Positions 14,301 to 28,499 are shown, numbered from the stretch's first letter. The stretch is 64,000 nt of DNA from Udeniomyces pyricola (GCA_039545295.1 BCIK01000013.1:372001-436000); one strand, 5' to 3'. Translations and numbers: made by a program. The notes: a model not told the origin generated them from the letters alone.

Positions 14301-17300
14301 CCCAACCATCAGGCGTTACAATCATCCGATGCCACACCTTTGTCCCACCATCGCGCCTCCTTCAAGTCCCAGTCCTTTCCTCGATCAGATTCGCTTCAAG
14401 TACCTTCCCCGACTTCATCCATCTCGCCCTCTCACCCGCAAGTCTCTGATGACGCACGGCTATCATGCGATTCGTTGTTCTCCGAGACGTCGCAGAGACG
14501 ACTGGTCGAGCAAGTCTGTTGGCATCCCTCACCACCGGGCTCCAAGTCGGTCGGGCTTCCCTTGACGGATGTTACTGCAGACAGAGAGAGTGCAGGTTGG
14601 TCGAGAGAGGGTGGCCAAAACGGGGATGATGCGACTTCAAGGGGAGGGGATCTGGATCCTTTAATGAACTTGAGGCAAGCCAGCAACAATCAACGTCAGC
14701 CAAGGGGAAAGGAAAGATCAGGGTACGGCCCGTCATGGCTGAAAGAGAAGAATGACTTGATAGGTGGCCCGACGTATGGGACCGACAATCAGCTGATGCT
14801 TTCGTGCTGTGTCCTCCCAAATAGAGCGGGCTTTTTCAGGTTTTCAGACCTTATGTCTCTACTGTTCTACCATACTGTCAAGGGAGATCGTAAGTCCAGG
14901 CACCCATCCAGGAACCCGACGGAGGGAGGAGCTCGGATGTAGTTGACGGCCCCTTGCCGCATATCATATTATCCATCAGATCCTCATTTCGTCATGACGT
15001 TCTTGTGGACGTATCGGCGCTTTGCCCGACCACGGGACCTCATCGCTGCAATTTATCAAGAACTTCTTATCCTGGAGGATAAGAAGTTAGCCGGGGTTTT
15101 TGCTCAGCTCAAGTACGTCTTTGATCATTTTCCTCTTGTATGCGAGAGTTTGATCAGACTCCTCAAATTTATGTCGGACTCTAACGTTGTGCATACGTTC
15201 CATTCCGACTTTGATCACTTAGAATTTGTGGTCTCCTCAACCTTTGGGTCCAAAACCACCCAAACGATTTTGTTGGTCACCGGACTCAGACAACCCTTCT
15301 CAAGACGTTTTCCTATATCGGATCTAAGATTCCTCTTGCTCATCACGCCTGCCAGCTGTTGCCATTTCAGCGAAGCTTCGATCATCTCAAGGACGATCGC
15401 CTTCCGTGGGCCATGTCGGATCATGACCCAACTCCACCATCTTTGCCCATCCTATCAAACGACAACGATCACGTGGCTAGCGGCGACACCGCGGTCATCG
15501 CTTCTCAGTCTTCTGGTGATCCGACCTCGTTTGAATCTACCCAAACAGTCACGGTCACTCGCTTTGGCTCGTCGACATCTCTCAACTCTATTATCGAAGA
15601 AACCACCTCGTCACTATCCTCCCACCTGAAATCCAGGCCATCGACTCTGCTTCAACAATCTCACTCCAACAGTTCCTTTTTGAACGATCCTCCCGTGAAC
15701 GCCTCGATTGATCCTCGAAGTCGACATGACTCGGACGTGTCGCGTCAAACGAACCAATCCTTTGATAGCTATCCAGGTCTCTCTTTGTCCTCGAATGAGA
15801 ATCTTACCAAGTCAAGCTCGCGCACGTCTAGCACGTCTCAACAAGGAGGAGGTAGTGAATCCGTCGGGTCACCAGGACCTCCCATGTCGCTAAGTCTAAG
15901 GGGTACTCCATCCTCAGCCTCCTCCACCGCATCGGGAGCGGGAAGGAGCCCATGGGACTCCAAAGGTCTGCAGAGGATGGTCGCCAGGTTCATGGAGACC
16001 TCGGACCGGCAGATCGCCGAGGATATCACGCGACTGGAATGGGAATTATTTGAGCGGGTCAAAGTTCGTGCATGGATCTCTTTCGCTGTTCGATGGAGTG
16101 GAATCCAAATCTGGATCACGAGGCGGCGCATTGCCGTCTAATAAGAGCCTGTAGACTGACGTCTTTGTTCGGTTTATCGTGTGGGATATCCTCCTCTTGT
16201 GCATCTAGCCTCGAGAGGTCTTGACGTACGTACTCGGTTCGGGTGAAGAAGACAATTGCAGTCGAATCGCTCGACACTTCAACGATCTCAGTTCCATGTG
16301 CGTTTCCCTCTCCTTCTCACTCTGCGGTCTCTTCGTTCAGCCTCGGGTGGCTTCATCGACTAATCTCGTAGGGTTTCTTTTCTTCATCACCTCTGAATCA
16401 TCGCTATGCTCATTAGGTTCTCGTACCTCGTCTTGTACCCTTCCAAACTCAAGACGCGTGCCAAGATCTACGAACGCATTGTCCGCATCACCCATCTCGT
16501 CCGGGAACACGGCAACTATATGTCGTTGACGTCCATCATGGCCTCCATGGCCGAATACTTTGTCTCCCGCTTAAGCTCGACCCAAGCGTTAGCGAAAGAA
16601 GCCCTCGATCTCGAACTCGATCCGTTGGGTCGAGAACGTCGGTTGTACTCCAAGTTCAGGAGCCATGAGAAGCTCGTCGCGCCCACGAGGAATTACAAGT
16701 TTTATCGCAAAGCTGTGGAAGAGGATATGAAGAATACAAACCGGGAGGTTCAATTGATTCCCATCTTGTACGTCATGGCCATCATCATCATCGTTGTTTT
16801 CATCTTTTCTTCTTTTTGATGACTCGTGTTGCTTAGAGATCAACGCAATAGAACATCTTCTTTCTGACCTTGATCATCGCCTGTCTATACCCCCCCCCCT
16901 CCCTTCCCCTCTCCCTCCTGTCCCACTTTTGGTTTGATATTCCCTTCCAGCCCCGTGTTATGCTCCGACATCACCCGGGTCAATGTCATGCACAAAGACC
17001 ATGGTTCTCCTCCCATCTCCACCCTATCTTCTCCACCAACCTCGCTACCTTCCTCATCTGACGACACGTTGATCAACTGGACGAAATTCGAGGCGTTTGG
17101 CGAATTACTCCATGCTATGCAGACGTACCAACGAAGGGGATGTAAAGTCAAAGCGTCGTCGGGGTCGAATGTCGTGGCGGCGATGATGAGGGATAAGCCA
17201 CCAATCGCGTCGGATTCGGTGAGTTATCGTTTGGATGTATATATATATATATCAAAACAGAAAAGAGAAGAAAAGAGGATGGTGGGATGCTGGAAAAGTT

Positions 17301-17579
17301 TCCTAACCCAGCGACGAACCATCCGTGTTTTTTCTTTCCTTGTTCTCTCTTCTTTCTTTTTTTGCGCTTTATACTGATGACAAAACCCGCTTTCTTACCC
17401 TACTGTCTACCCCAATCCATCTCTGTGTGCGTCATGGGCGTTTGTGTACATGTATACGTACCGGACCCGAACTTGAGCAGATCCTTGCCGCCCGAAGCCG
17501 TTCCCTCGAGAACACCGATACCGACGGTCAATCCAACCTCACCTCGGCCTTTCGCAAGCTCATAGCTCGAGCCAGCTAA
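11374..17579 (+). CDS. Ras guanine-nucleotide exchange factor with degenerate GTPase-like domain
   Basis: Predicted to load GTP onto a Ras-family GTPase. Exons: 11374-11460, 11619-13193, 13309-13384, 13483-13560, 13656-13853, 13951-14160, 14299-14773, 14840-14889, 14980-15112, 15223-16063, 16209-16297, 16417-16767, 16951-17218, about 17478-17579; 1510 residues, in frame throughout. Residues 1-554 are Ser/Pro-rich with acidic tracts. A P-loop GNAGVGKT sits at 568-575 and begins a Ras-like segment to about 750, in which G3 (DxxG) and G4 (NKxD, here CKSA at 685-688) are not recognisable. RasGEF-N begins near 901 (FSDLMSLLFYHTVKGD, then FVMTFLWTYRRFARPRDLI, NHPNDF). A Ser-rich insert of about 200 residues follows. 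The Cdc25-type catalytic domain runs from about 1213 (IAEDITRLEWELFERVK, RIARHFNDLS, RAKIYERIVRI, INWTKFEAFGELLHAMQTYQ). Uncertain points are the 5' end, the 66-nt intron at 14774 and the long final intron. Confidence 0.85.
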
Positions 17580-18714
17580 AACGCAAGCAAAAAAAAAAGG
17601 GGGGGGGCATGTATCCCGCACATAGATACACTGTCCGAAATAGATAGCTTGTTTGACTTGCATGTGCAAGTCTCTCTGACATAGGTGGCCGTTGGCCGGG
17701 GTGAGAAACTCCCCCTCCTGTTTTTTTTTTTCTTTCGATGCCTGATAAATCAACTCTCTGTGTTCATGGTTGCTTCCTTCCCGACTACAACGTACTTTTT
17801 TTTTCTTCTTTTTTTTTCTTTTTTTTTCGACCGTCTCCTTGACGATTCCTCCTTCCTTTGCTTCTTTGCTTGAACGACGTACTTCACACTCCCAATTATC
17901 TCTCTCTCATGATAATGATCATCTATACCCTTGTCTGTTCTCTCAACCTCCCCTTCCCTCCTCGGGGCGCGCGCGCGCGCGCCCTTTTCTTTCCATTTTT
18001 CAGCTTTCACCGCTCGATCCGGCCCACTCCTTCAGTACTCCGACTCTGGCACTCTATATATATCTCCCCCTCTTTGGTCTTCCATTCTTGGTTTTTTTTT
18101 TTCTTTCTTTCTTCTTCTTCTAAATGGTTGCTCAACCCCACTTTTGATTCTACCCTGACCCGTCACGTCCCTTTCCTACCTTTTTTTTTTTTGACCCATT
18201 TCCTTTTGTGCCTCTCTCGATGAACTGCAATTTGCCTGCAGCCGACCGATCGGCCACCTCAAGATGTGTATGACCATATATATATGTATTAATGAACTGA
18301 TACGATTAGTAAGTCCTGCGGACGCGACTGCATTTCGCGCGACAAAAAAAAAAAGCTAAGGATAAGCCACGTTTCTAGTACACTCCACGTGGCCTTGGGG
18401 TCTGATGATGAAAGGAAGAAGAAGAAGAGCGAAAAAATTGAAAAAGGGGCGACACGTCCCGAAGCCAAAAAAAAAAAAAACAAAACAAAGAAAAAAACAA
18501 GAAAGACCCCCTTCTTCCAAATGGCAAGCCTCGATGAAAGAAGAAGAAAGGAAAAAAAATAGAAAAGAAAAGAAAGAAGAAAAAAAGTCTGCTTTCAATA
18601 TCATCATCACCATCGGCGTACGTCTTGATCAGATGATCTTTCCTTCCTCTCTATTTCCCCCCCCCCCCCTCCCTCCTCCCCCTTTTTCCCCAACTATTAG
18701 ACATTCGAAACAGT
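17580..18714. other. Convergent intergenic region
   Basis: Between the stops of the Ras-GEF and the minus-strand surface-protein gene. It contains pyrimidine-rich DNA on the plus strand (17710-18220), a (CG)n run near 17965, and purine-rich DNA (18400-18600). I see no gene. Confidence 0.6.
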
Positions 18715-19639
18715 TTAGATTCCCCAAACCAGTCCGATCGTCGCTCCCCCCATCATGAGCGCTCCGATCCACACTGCCTCACCGACACACGCCCTTCTCC
18801 CTTGAGCGGTCGAGGTGAACTGGGCTCGAATAGCGGCCGCTTGGCCGCCCCCTGGCGTCATGGTGCTGCTCGGTCGGAGGCCGCCCGCGCTGATGGAGGA
18901 AATGAACCGGGTCAAACTCGGGTGGTTGTTGACGAAAGGCGGAAAGAAAGGCGAAGGGAAAGGGGAAGGTGTTGATGATGGGAAAGATGAGAGGGTTGAT
19001 GAAGGAGGAGAAGATCCAATCATGGTTTGGTCAGAAGATGGGGAAAAAGGGATATCACTCCCACTTCCATCATCGTTATCACCTCCATTGTAGAAAGGTG
19101 GGGATGCATAAGGGTCTTGTGAACCCGAGTCGGAGGGATCTGTAACGTTGTCGATCGAAGAAGTCGAGGAGGGAGAGTAAGAAGAAGGGGTCGTTGAGCT
19201 GGTTCCGATTGCAGAAGAAGAAGAAGAAGTCGTATCATCGTCGGTAGATTCATTGTCGTTTGAGACGGACGCCGCGGCGGCCATGGAAGGGGATTCAAAG
19301 ATGGGATCCGATTCGCTCGTAGCATCCTCGGCGATGATGGTGATAGGTTTCTTTGTCGGGGGAGTATGCGAGTTCGAAAGGGAGGGCGATGAACCAGAAG
19401 AAGAGGGGAGAGGGGAGAGGGGGGAGGTAGGGGTGGGACTAGATATGGGTGCTATCGTAGTGACGGCAGCTTGGGCAACAGCTTTAGCTCGTGTCGGACC
19501 GGCCGAGTTGAATCTAAGCTCGTCAAACAGAGCAAAGGAAAGGAAAGGATGGAAGGAAAAATTGGACAGCGTTAATTACCAATCCAAAAGCAGAGGTCGA
19601 ATCATTGAGAGTCTTGTTTGTTTGTTTGTTGTTGTTGTT

Positions 19640-19725
<86 letters not shown>

Positions 19726-21215
19726 GAGGACGACGTACGTAGGAATGGCCAATGTCGTCGCATCGTAATCAATCGGTCCCGTCATGGTCACCATGGCGTT
19801 CGGATCGACCTTGCCCAGCGGAGTCACTCCTCCAGGCTTGGTCGTCGGTGTGGCTGGAGGAGCTGCTGAGGATTCATCGTCGTCGTTACCGTCGCCTCCC
19901 TGAGCATCCGCCCCGCTGCTCTCGCCATCGTCGCCATCACTACCACCATCGCCATCATCGACAGCTGCAGCAGCGATGCCCCCCGAGACACCCGTCGGCG
20001 CGGCAGGAGAAACAGTACTCGTCGGAGCGACCATGGAAGCATCAACGTTGGACTCGAGGTCGGAAGAGGAGGTACTGGCCGCGTCGATAGGCCACTCATC
20101 GTCACTAGGCGCGTTGTCAAGAGGTGAGCTACCGCTGCTGATGCCGCTGCTGACAGTGCTTGAGGGCAACGGAGATGAGGCGGCAGAGCTGTCGTCGGTA
20201 CTGTCGAGGGTCGAAGAAGGATCGGTGTCGTCATCAGGCGTGGACGCAAGATCTGGTGAAGTCGACGCTGAGGTCACCATGCTATCATCTTCACCGCCAG
20301 TAGCGGCGGTTCCCAACTTTGCCGATACCGAGACCAACGTCGAAGATGAATGTGTTAACGAGGAAGCGGCTGGCGAGCCCGTAATAGTCGGGCTAGCAGT
20401 CGAAGGGGTACCGTCGGCAGCGGAAGAATCGAGCTCGTCTTGGGCAGTGACGACGGAGGGGGCCGCGTGTGACGAAAGTGGATGGGTTACAACAGGAACC
20501 TGAGCTTCCGCCGTTCGCTCAAACATCATGACGTTAACGCAAGAGGAATCTAGCGAGGGTGAGATGGTGATGGCATCGGAGTATGTCTGCCCAATAAGAA
20601 GATATTGAGACAAAAAAAAAAAAAAAAAAAAAAAAAAAACAGAAGGGTATAGCAAAATCATCAACGTCTGTTTCTTTTTCTATCAAAAGAGATGAGGTGG
20701 AATGAGAGATGAACTTACGGTTGCACCGGAACCGTCCGTCAACGCGAACGTGATGAGCGTACCAGAGTCGAGGTCAACCTTCCAGACGAGCGAGTCGGCC
20801 GAGACAGTCCCGAGATCCTTGATGGGGTTGGACGTGGTCGAGGTTCCAGGGAGGACAGTGAGCTGTGAGACAGAAGGACGGACATCCGCAACTTTTAGCA
20901 AAGAGCGATTACCGAACGAAAAGAAGGAAAAAAAGATGAAAAAAGAGTATCGGACATGGTAAGGACCGCTGGTCTCAGACCAAGCGATTGTAGCAGGGAC
21001 GCAACTACCAGGGCGAACATGAGCAAATCATTCAGTCAGTATCAATCCCCGCATCCCCTCCAAAGGGTAAGTTTCATCGAGAGCGAGGAGAAAAGAGGAG
21101 CGTACGTTTGGAGGACCGATGGAGCATCGATGGCGGCTTGCGCGCGAGCTGGCTTAATCGTCTTGGAAAGGACGAGCAAGGCAACGTAAAGGGGAGGAGC
21201 GAGCTGAGGGAGCAT
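18715..21215 (-). CDS. Secreted Ser/Thr/Asp-rich surface protein with Kre9/Knh1-like N-terminal domain, probably GPI-anchored
   Basis: Exons: 21215-21106, 21004-20956, 20862-20719, 20586-19739, 19513-18715; 649 residues, phases consistent. The N-terminus is a signal peptide (LYVALLVLSK core, Ala-rich end near residue 28). A short domain follows, with CVPATIAWSETSGPYHLTV, a Trp-Lys-Val beta strand and a second Cys. This is the pattern of the Kre9/Knh1-like N-terminal domain of fungal wall proteins and matches the start of the gene at 55676. The remaining 500 or so residues are Ser/Thr/Pro with Asp/Gly-rich patches and would be heavily O-mannosylated. The C-terminus (WIGALMMGGATIGLVWGI) is hydrophobic and ends abruptly, as a GPI-attachment signal or a single TM. 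Two introns contain long homopolymers (19640-19725, 20612-20639). Role unknown beyond a cell wall or membrane location. Confidence 0.78.
19640..19725. repeat. T72/A14 homopolymer tract inside an intron
   Basis: About 72 thymines followed by 14 adenines on the plus strand, in the last intron of the minus-strand surface-protein gene. In the transcript this reads as U14 then A72, just after the 5' splice site. The length may be imprecise because homopolymers sequence poorly. Confidence 0.85.
20612..20639. repeat. A28 run (poly-U in transcript) near a 3' splice site
   Basis: Lies in the third intron of the minus-strand surface-protein gene, about 25 bases upstream of the acceptor at 20588-20587. 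In the transcript it is an extended pyrimidine tract. Confidence 0.85.
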
Positions 21216-21790
21216 AGCCAGATGCTGTGAGACTCGCTAGAAGATGGGAGGGGAGAGGAAGGAGAGGGATGGGGTTGGGCGTAACAAGGGAGGGATGCCG
21301 TGGTCGATGATTTCACTGCTATACTTGCCGAGGTGGCGGGGCGTGAATAAACGTGGGCGGAAAGAAAGGGGCTTGTCGGCGGAAGAAAACTTCGAGAGCG
21401 AACTAAGATGGGAACCAGTCGCGAGGAAAACCGGTAAACGGCCGGTGAGGTGGCTTGCCCCGGTCAATTGATCAATTGAGCACGTCAGATGCAATCAGCG
21501 TTGAAAGTCAGAATCATTTGGATAACTGTCATGAGTTAATTGATAAGAGAAAGACCAAGAAGTTCACATGAAGGTAAAAGGGGGGAAGGAGAAAGAAGAT
21601 ATGAAAAGGAGCTGGTGAGACAAGAGTCTTGCCTCGTCGTTGGGCATGCAACAACCCAACGCGCCAACGCGCGAAACCCGAGAAATGTGGTCTTTGACAA
21701 ATAAACAATGCAAGAAAATGCCCAAAAAGTAAGGAAAAGACAGAAAAAGAAAAGGGAAGAACAGATGTGAGACAGGCGAGGCCAGCCACT
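21216..21790. other. Intergenic: surface-protein leader and GMD 3' flank
   Basis: Tandem minus-strand spacing between the GDP-mannose dehydratase stop and the surface-protein start. The minus strand is pyrimidine-rich. No further gene is supported. Confidence 0.55.
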
Positions 21791-24061
<2,271 letters not shown>

Positions 24062-26043
24062 TGGGTCAGCCTGATGGCGGAGATAGGGACAGCGGAAGAA
24101 CCAAATGCAGCGGAGAGATCAGATCGGATGAGCACAGGATGGATAGGGGGGAAGGGAAGGGACGGCACGAGAGCGCGTGGTGCCAGGGGAGGAAACGAGA
24201 AGACAGAAAGAGATGGCGCTGTACGGACAATATCGAATCTAGGAGGAGCAGACATGGTGAGGATGGTGAAGAGGTGATGTAGGTGGTAAGAGGTTGGGGA
24301 GGAGCGTGGTCTGTCGAGAACGGAAGGCGAGGGAGATGTCGTTAGAAGAAGAGAAGACTGAGGTCTGTAGAGTCGTTTGACGTTTGGGCGGGCGAGATCG
24401 CCAGAAGGGAACATAAGTTTCATCCTGAACCCAAGAGTTGGTCTCACATCAACAACATATTGTATATATATATTTATCAGCGTCAACATTTGCTCGTCAT
24501 CTTTATCATCAGCGCCTTTGCTTGGATTATCCGCATGCTCACTAGCTATCACTTAACATAATTTAGGAGATCAACATTGTTCCCTACGTTGTAGTTCATG
24601 CACTCCACAACATCACTTAATCAAGCACGCATCTCATCAACAAGTCGCGCGCACGTCCGTGATAGGAACTAGCTGATCACATCATGCAGATCGCGTCGCT
24701 CAGCAACTGCATGCTTGACCGAGCGATCGGCTCCCCTTGTATAGTTCCGCTTTCAATCTTGCTCCGGCTCCGATACTCTTCACGTGCATCACTCGAAGTC
24801 CCCCAGGCCACCTGGTTCACACAGGTTCAGGCGGACCAAAGACCAAGAGAGGCCACTTCCTACTCGATCGCCGTGAGCCAAAACCAAGCATTCATCCTAT
24901 AGCTAAGCTGTCTGATACATAGCACGACGGTTCGATTTCGCCACCAGGAGGAACAGCAGGGGGCCCACACTGCCGCGGTCGGTTATACGTCAGTTCATAG
25001 GCCACACAGCCCTCATCGATATTCGTCAGACCAACGACGTCGTCATCCGCTGCTGCATTTGTGCACACGATTTATTTCCAGCGCCTCAGCGCGCGTCCTT
25101 AACATCACCGCATATATACTCCGGATGGAAACACGTTGGAAACAAGTAACTCTGACACCTCGTCCAAACCTGAAGACGTGGGAAAATTAACCTGAAGACT
25201 GGCAGCGAAAATCATGATCGATCGGTAGGATACTGCTGCAGACAACAATAGGGGCGTGGGGCGCCTTCATCATGTGGGCGACCATGATGACTCGATCGCG
25301 ATGATCGATGATGCGCCATGCGATGGAACAGGATGCAGGATGGTCGATGGAGCATCATGCATCATGCATCATGACTTTCCAGATTGAATATTGAACGAGC
25401 ACAACCACCCAACGTTATCCAGCATCCATGCAACTTCGAATCATAGAGTACACTGTAGGAACATCGACAGGCTTCACATCAGACATACACCTCACTTCAC
25501 GTACCTACGTCACCCATCTATACCGTGCCCGTCATACCTGTAGCACCATCATCTTCAGCCCTCATCACCCGACGCACGGTACACTCTGCTTACAGTACTG
25601 AAGACCGGCGGATTTTCCCTTCTTGGGCTGCTAACCCACTGATTGACACGGAATGAACTGAACGAAAGTCGAAAGACTTGGAAAGACTCGATCATGCATT
25701 CACGAGCGATCGAGATGCCTTGCTACAGATTGTTTTACCCGCTTGTTTTCTTTTCTGCAAGCATTACCCCTTTTCCTCTTCAACTCGCCTGGTCCTCGAT
25801 CAAACGCGCTGCTTCCCTCCGGGCGTCTCTTGATTCCTTTCTGCACCATCTTCCAGACGGGGCACCTATCCTCCATCTTCCCTTTTCTCATCCTCTTGCC
25901 CTTCTTGCATCACCCTCACCTTACTGTCTTACCTTTCCTTCTTGTCACACGCACACTCTGCTCTCTCCTCGTCAAACGCCGACTACCCCTATACCTATCC
26001 ACTTGCGCCCGTCGAGTAACACGCCTCCTTCCTCACCTAAACT
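24062..26043. other. Divergent intergenic region (about 2 kb)
   Basis: Shared upstream region of the GDP-mannose dehydratase (minus) and the Ser/Pro-rich gene (plus). It includes AT-rich DNA near 24460, a cluster of overlapping ATCATG/GATCGATC words (25210-25380, including tandem CATCATG), and a pyrimidine-rich plus-strand leader from about 25740. I find no coding signal with consistent splice phases. Confidence 0.55.
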
Positions 26044-28048
26044 ATGCGCCAGTCAACAACCGATTCTTCAACCATCGACCCGACGGGAACTCCATATCAT
26101 CGTACCGTTCTAGCGAAGACTCAGCGTCCTGCGAATCCACCTCCCAGACGTTTTGCCAGTCTACGCAATCTGTTCAAGTGCGGCGCAGCCATGGACGATG
26201 GACAGCCGGTCGTGTTTGCAGTGGTCGAGGAGGAAGTGAACGGGACGACCAAGGAAAAGACGGTCTCTCGAACGAATCACGAAGGGAAGGTCCTGTCCGG
26301 CCCTCCTATGATCGAGAACATCAAGGTAAGTCGAGTATGTTTCCTGATCGGATACGTACCGATCACCTTGCTGAACACTCACGCCCTATGTTTTGCATCC
26401 AGACTCGCACAAGCAAATCATCTACCCCGGATACCTCGTCACTTGCCGCCTTCCTTGCCTCTACCTCTCCTCCTTCCGACAACCACCGTCTCTCGGTCTC
26501 AACCACAGCCACTTCGATCAAGTCATACGGTCGCTTGCGTCCCTTTATAACCCTTGGCAGATCCCGCTCGACCCCTACCGTGTCGGTTGCACCCGTTCCT
26601 TGTCTTGAGAGGTCCCCCGCCTCCAAGACGCCGTCCGCAAAGGCATCTACCACCCCTGCCACTTCTCCGACCCGTCGATCCTCTTCTACCTTGTGCTACG
26701 TCGTTCCTACGCCCACCAACTCTCTCTTGCAAGGCTCGGCCCTCCCTGCGCTCTCTCCAACGTCTTCGTTGAGCACGACGGGAACAACCCCTTCTCCCAC
26801 CCCTTCGAGCCCAGTCATCTACGACCCCATCCGAAAACATCGACCCCATCAGCTTGAATATGACGAGAAGATTGCTTCGCACCTCTCAGCCTCTCTTGCA
26901 CTCTCATTGGACACCCTGATCCCGAGCGGGAGGTTATCCTTCACAGGCCTTCTTGGCTTCTCGCCCAATCACTCTGCAGCAGAGCTGCACACCACTGCTC
27001 CGAGCACCACCTTGCCCACCTCTCTTTCGTGTCCGGCGTGGGTTTCTGGCGTAAGATCTGCCCGAGCCACACCGCATACAGATAGAGTTGAAGACGTGGT
27101 TCTCCAGTCCAACGTAGGATCACAGCAGGATAGCACGCCTTCCTCCTCCTTGTCACCAACGCATGCTCTCAATCCTGGTTCGTCGATTAGAGATTCTGTA
27201 AATAGTCGGACATCTACGCGACGTGCGGCTCGAAGGACCCGAGTGCAGTCAAGCGATTACGTGACTGGGCATAAATCCAAGGTGAGAAGCGTTCGTTCGG
27301 CCCAGTCCAACGTTTGAGTTTCTTTTCTGTTTCCTCGTATGCCTCAACTTTCAACGAGAGAAGAAGCTCATGAAGGCTTCCAAACTTGATGCTTCACCGA
27401 TCCTGCAGAGAAGCAATTCAAATCCCCATCTACTTGCCTCATTCCCTCCACCTACGGCTCCTCTCCCACCTCTTCCTACATCTCGCTCGTTGATCGTCCC
27501 ACCTTTACCCCCAAAGGCGTCTCATCAACCGACTGGCCTACCCTCAGCTCCGGCCTTTTCCACCATCACGATCCGTCCATCTGCTTCAACGCACCGCACC
27601 GCTTCTTTCAATACCGCCGTTCCCACTTCCCGCGCTCGGACACCTCTGACCGAAGCCGACCTTATCCCGTATGTTGAGTTCGGAGAGAGTGAGAAGACTT
27701 TGTGCGGTCATATCACAACCTCGTTAATTCAGGCTCAGAAGGACAAGGAATGGTCTGAGATGATCAGTCAGAGTGGTCCGCTAGGTGACGCGCTGTCTCG
27801 CAGCGATGGAAACCCCAAGGTGATTACCATCTTGCACGGCATCTTCTCTTCCTCTTCTCTCTTCGTTTTTGGTTCATCACGCTGATATGCCAACGCTTGG
27901 TCTATCGCAGACATCTAGCAAGAGCTACCCATCCCTCGGATTCTCTCGCTCCAAAAGGATCATCGAGGCACAGTCTGCAAGGAAAGCCACCCCTCCGACA
28001 TCCCATCCGGCCTTTGCGCCCATTGCCGATCCATTCGCTAGATATTGA
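26044..28048 (+). CDS. Unrecognised Ser/Pro/Thr-rich protein
   Basis: I do not recognise this protein. Exons: 26044-26325, 26403-27281, 27361-27819, 27911-28048 give 585 residues, every join in phase 0, with GTAAGT or GTGAGA-type donors for the first two introns. Composition is dominated by Ser, Pro, Thr and Arg, with repeated Pro/Ser stretches (PPTAPLPPLPTSRSLIVPP). Less biased islands are PVVFAVVEEEVNGTTKEKTV near residue 60, HRPHQLEYDEKIASHLSASL in the middle, and LIPYVEFGESEKTLCGHI toward the C-terminus. There is no signal peptide or membrane segment. It looks like a largely disordered regulatory or scaffold protein, but I assign no function. The acceptor at 27361 is weak, and the ATG follows a pyrimidine-rich leader. 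Confidence 0.62.
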
Positions 28049-28499
28049 ACAACCCTGCCTTCTGTACCACATGAGCTGTCTAGACATAGGCTCGCTAAAT
28101 TGCGTTGACTCTTGTATTTTCGCTGCCTTTTCACCTCTAAGCGACCTTTTCTCGTTCCTTTGATTTTTGTTTCCTTTAGTGTTGCCCCCTTTTCATGCGT
28201 TCGCTTCGTTGCTTTTCTATTGGGCTTTGCTTTCTTTGTCACGCTTTGTGTTACCTTTTGTCTGACTTTTTTTTTTTCTGGGGTGTTGATTGAGAATCCT
28301 TTGGGCTTTTGTGGATCACGTTTAGCTTTTTGTCCATCATGCTGATCATCGCTGAATCTTGTGCGACATGATCATGTATCATGGTTTGTATACATCGCGC
28401 GGTGACTGCGCGCCAAGGGAATTCAAAGACCTCGGTCAATTGAATCGTCACACCATCCCCTCCCCCGACCAGCTCCTTCGCCTTACTCCTTCCGTCACA
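28049..28499. other. Short intergenic region
   Basis: Between two plus-strand genes. The first 250 bases are T-rich, typical of a 3' untranslated region; the remainder is the leader of the Ap4A phosphorylase gene. Nothing else is seen. Confidence 0.55.

Noticed and set aside
14943..15629. Single 228-codon frame inside the Ras-GEF
   Set aside because: It includes true exon 14980-15112 but then reads through an intron and an out-of-frame exon; the spliced model restores the RasGEF-N sequence.
19976..20503. 175-codon plus-strand frame
   Set aside because: Antisense of the Ser/Asp-rich stalk of the surface protein; shadow of a real exon.
24920..24970. tRNA-like GGTTCGATTTC segment
   Set aside because: Only the T-arm word is present; no acceptor, D-arm or anticodon stem can be folded around it.
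25743..26402. 5' extension of the 524-codon plus-strand frame that starts at 25743
   Set aside because: Only the part from 26403 is used as exon 2. The upstream part is pyrimidine-rich and is better explained as leader plus intron; the start at 26044 in another frame splices in phase.
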